Positions 22,443 through 24,142 of a DNA stretch of 24,142 nucleotides are shown piece after piece. A program made the translations under genes and the position numbers. Source of the DNA: CAYVQE01 sp964633205 (lineage in GTDB: Bacteria; Myxococcota; B64-G9); the NCBI GenBank assembly GCA_964633205.1, contig CAZWFN010000097.1, positions 1 to 24,142 of the forward strand. The letters run 5' to 3'. The first letter of the stretch is position 1. Every line of letters starts with the position of its first letter. The notes beneath the pieces were generated by a model. It worked only from the letters and a program-made list of their open reading frames with translations. It had not been told where the DNA came from and ran no database searches.

Positions 22443-23984
22443 TCAACCGCCGAAGGGGTTTACCGTCCCGTCGGGATCGATCGGCGTGGAGTCGGCTCCC
22501 CCGGTGTCCGCCGGGGTGGTGGCCGGCCGCTGCCCGGCTCTGCGGCCGGAGCGTCGCTGGGACCGGTCCCCGGCGCGCGGCCGGCGCGGCAACAGCACCA
22601 GCAGCCGGCGGTCGGCGGCCAGCGGGACGCGTTGGACCACCGGCCGGTGGCCGCTCAACGCCAGCTCGAGCTGCTCCACGGCATCCGATTGTTCGAACGA
22701 CAGGCTCAGGGGCGTCTCGCCGAGCAGCGTCCCGTCCGGCAGCCGGCGCACCCGGGCCCCGGCCGGACGGCTCTCCAGGGCGATGGTCACCTCGGCCGGC
22801 TGCGGTGTCGGCTCGCCGGCGGTGTCCGCCGCGCCGCCCTGGGACGCCGGGCCGGATGTCGGGTCCCGACTCGCAGCGGGTGCGGCGAGCCAGCCTCGCC
22901 AGTGGGCCAGGCCGGCTCCAGCAGCAGCCAGCAGCAGCAACACGCCGGCCAGCGCCAGCCAGCGGCCGGCGCGCCGGGGGCCGCGGGTCGGGAGCTGACC
23001 TTTGAGCAAGACCGACTCCGAGTTGGCGACCTCGCTCAGCCGGTGGTGGACCTCGCGCATGCTCTGCGGCCGGGCGGCCGGTTCCTTGGCCAGCATGTCG
23101 AGCAGCAGCCGCTCCAGCCGGCGCGGCACGTGGACCGCCGGGTTCTTCAGCTTGCTGGGCCGGGTCGGCTTGCGGGTGATGTGCTGCACCGCCACCTGGC
23201 CGAACTCCTGGCCGACGAAGGGTTTGCGGCCGGTCAGCATCTCGTAGACGATGATGCCCAGCGAGTAGATGTCGGCCCGGTGGTCGACCGCCTTGCCCTC
23301 GGCCTGCTCCGGGCTCATGTACTCGGGCGTGCCCAGGATGACCCCTTCGGCTGTCTGGTGGGTCGCCTTGCCGGCGTCGATCAGCTTGGCCAGGCCGAAG
23401 TCGAGCAGCTTGACGAAGTCGGGCTGGCCGCCGGCTGTGATCAAGAAGATGTTCTCCGACTTCAGATCGCGGTGGATGATGCCGGCCGCGTGCACCGCGG
23501 CCAGCGCATCGGCCGCCTGGTGCGCGATGCGCAGCACGCGTTCGATGCGCAGCGGGCCGTGGTCGCTGAGCAGGTGGCCGAGGTTGTTCCCCTCGAGCAG
23601 CTCCATGATGTAGTAGTTGTCGCCGCCCGGCGCCTCGATGAAGTCGGTGATCTGGACGATGTTCTCGTGCTGGATCTGGTTGACCGCCCGCGCCTCGCCG
23701 AAGAAGCGGCGCACCAGGTCGGCGTTCTTGGTGTACTCCTGGCGCAGCATCTTCAGCGCCACCCGCCGGCCCAGCCGGGTGTGCTCGGCCAGATAGACGA
23801 AGCCCATGCCGCCGATGCCCAGCAGCCGCTCCAGGCGGTAGGCGCCCAGCACGGTGCCCGGTCGCGGGCCGTCCAGCCCGCTCTCGGTCAGCTCTTGATC
23901 GATGTCGGTCAGCAGGGTGCCGTCGCGGGTGCAGTAGGCCACCCGGGACGAGTGCTGCATGCCGCACTTGGGACAGACGCGCAT
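22443..23984 (-). CDS. Hanks-type Ser/Thr protein kinase with zinc-finger-like start and PEGA-like C-terminus
   Basis: 513 residues from ATG 23984, chosen because the N-terminal zinc-ribbon pattern starts there: C-P-K-C-G (4-8) and Y-C-T-R-D-G-T-L-L (17-25), with Cys4, Cys7, Cys18 and perhaps His11. The kinase domain spans ~49-315: glycine loop L-G-I-G-G-M-G-F-V-Y (55-64), Lys78, Glu97, H-R-D-L-K-S-E-N (171-178), D-F-G (195-197), and G-T-P-E-Y-M-S-P-E-Q before helix F. All catalytic residues are present, so it should be active. A membrane helix at ~342-362 leads to a periplasmic part with a PEGA-like domain (V-T-I-A-L-E-S-R-P-A-G-A-R-V-R...G-E-T-P-L-S-L). It is a plausible envelope sensor that phosphorylates FHA ligands. 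The leader carries a long interrupted dyad. Confidence 0.92.
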   Translation of the reverse strand: MRVCPKCGMQHSSRVAYCTRDGTLLTDIDQELTESGLDGPRPGTVLGAYRLERLLGIGGMGFVYLAEHTRLGRRVALKMLRQEYTKNADLVRRFFGEARAVNQIQHENIVQITDFIEAPGGDNYYIMELLEGNNLGHLLSDHGPLRIERVLRIAHQAADALAAVHAAGIIHRDLKSENIFLITAGGQPDFVKLLDFGLAKLIDAGKATHQTAEGVILGTPEYMSPEQAEGKAVDHRADIYSLGIIVYEMLTGRKPFVGQEFGQVAVQHITRKPTRPSKLKNPAVHVPRRLERLLLDMLAKEPAARPQSMREVHHRLSEVANSESVLLKGQLPTRGPRRAGRWLALAGVLLLLAAAGAGLAHWRGWLAAPAASRDPTSGPASQGGAADTAGEPTPQPAEVTIALESRPAGARVRRLPDGTLLGETPLSLSFEQSDAVEQLELALSGHRPVVQRVPLAADRRLLVLLPRRPRAGDRSQRRSGRRAGQRPATTPADTGGADSTPIDPDGTVNPFGG

Positions 23985-24002
23985 GGGCTTTCGAACCTCG
24001 CC

Positions 24003-24038
24003 ATATCGCGGCCCTGCAGACCGGCAGGACGGCGATAT
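24003..24038 (-). promoter_or_regulatory. 36-bp interrupted dyad upstream of the kinase operon
   Basis: ATATCGC (24003-24009) pairs with GCGATAT (24032-24038), and CCTGC (24013-24017) with GCAGG (24024-24028). The 3-base gaps are equal on both sides and the centre is AGACCG. It sits 19 bases before the kinase start and suits a dimeric repressor site or an mRNA hairpin. Confidence 0.5.
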
Positions 24039-24142
24039 AGAAGGCTTATCACAGCGCTGCTGCCGCCGCAACCAAAGCCGAGAGCAGGAGCCATCCGCGC
24101 TGTCAGCAAATCAGCGCTACGTCTAGCTGTCGTGCCAAGAGG

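Noticed and set aside
24097..24117. GCGCTG-N9-CAGCGC inverted repeat at the right edge
   Set aside because: Short GC-rich arms are expected by chance here; no neighbouring gene or T-run gives it a role.

Overview
The window is GC-rich, tightly packed bacterial DNA. Several traits point to a Myxococcota-like (former deltaproteobacterial) genome: many cysteine-rich lipoproteins, a DUF4215-type Myxococcus cysteine-rich module, a Hanks-type Ser/Thr kinase with a PEGA-like tail, FHA-domain proteins including an FHA-GGDEF fusion, a DnaB-loader-like DUF721 protein, and a C-terminal tail resembling MYXO-CTERM. No tRNA, rRNA, CRISPR array, transposase or integrase was seen. The first ~950 bases are visibly poorer in G+C than the rest.

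Layout. (1) 31-759, minus: a short lipoprotein-like gene that ends inside what looks like a heparinase II/III N-terminal domain. (2) 928-2268, plus: a C45-type N-terminal-nucleophile acyltransferase/hydrolase. Its likely lipoprotein signal peptide lies in another frame, separated from the body by a G5 run. (3) 2486-6063, plus: an overlapping operon for ABC-dependent surface polysaccharide export (Wzm-like permease, Wzt-like ATPase) with a GT2 and a GT4 glycosyltransferase. (4) 6285-8542, plus: a polyprenyl-phosphate sugar-1-phosphate transferase behind a perfect sigma-54 promoter match, then a TrmN6-like methyltransferase. (5) 8590-10283, minus: a DciA/DUF721 gene overlapping a lipoprotein gene by ATGA. 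(6) 10487-14774, plus: a zinc-binding sirtuin, a 779-residue lipoprotein with a C-terminal MYXO-CTERM-like anchor, a strong terminator, and an FHA-GGDEF diguanylate cyclase. (7) 14842-18200, minus: a three-gene operon of an atypical SDR protein, a PlsC/MGAT-like acyltransferase and a lipoprotein, preceded by an iterated 11-bp operator-like array. (8) 18320-19624, minus: a double-FHA protein. (9) 19790-23984, minus: an operon of Ser/Thr kinase, TPR/coiled-coil membrane protein and a lipoprotein made of 19 cysteine-rich repeats.

How the genes may work together. The polysaccharide genes form a plausible priming, assembly and export set. The priming enzyme is separately controlled by sigma-54. 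The right half is rich in phospho-threonine signalling parts (kinase, two FHA proteins, one fused to a cyclic-di-GMP synthase) and in exported cysteine-rich lipoproteins. The kinase-TPR-cysteine-repeat operon followed by the FHA gene is the best candidate here for an undescribed envelope sensing system. Its function is inference only.
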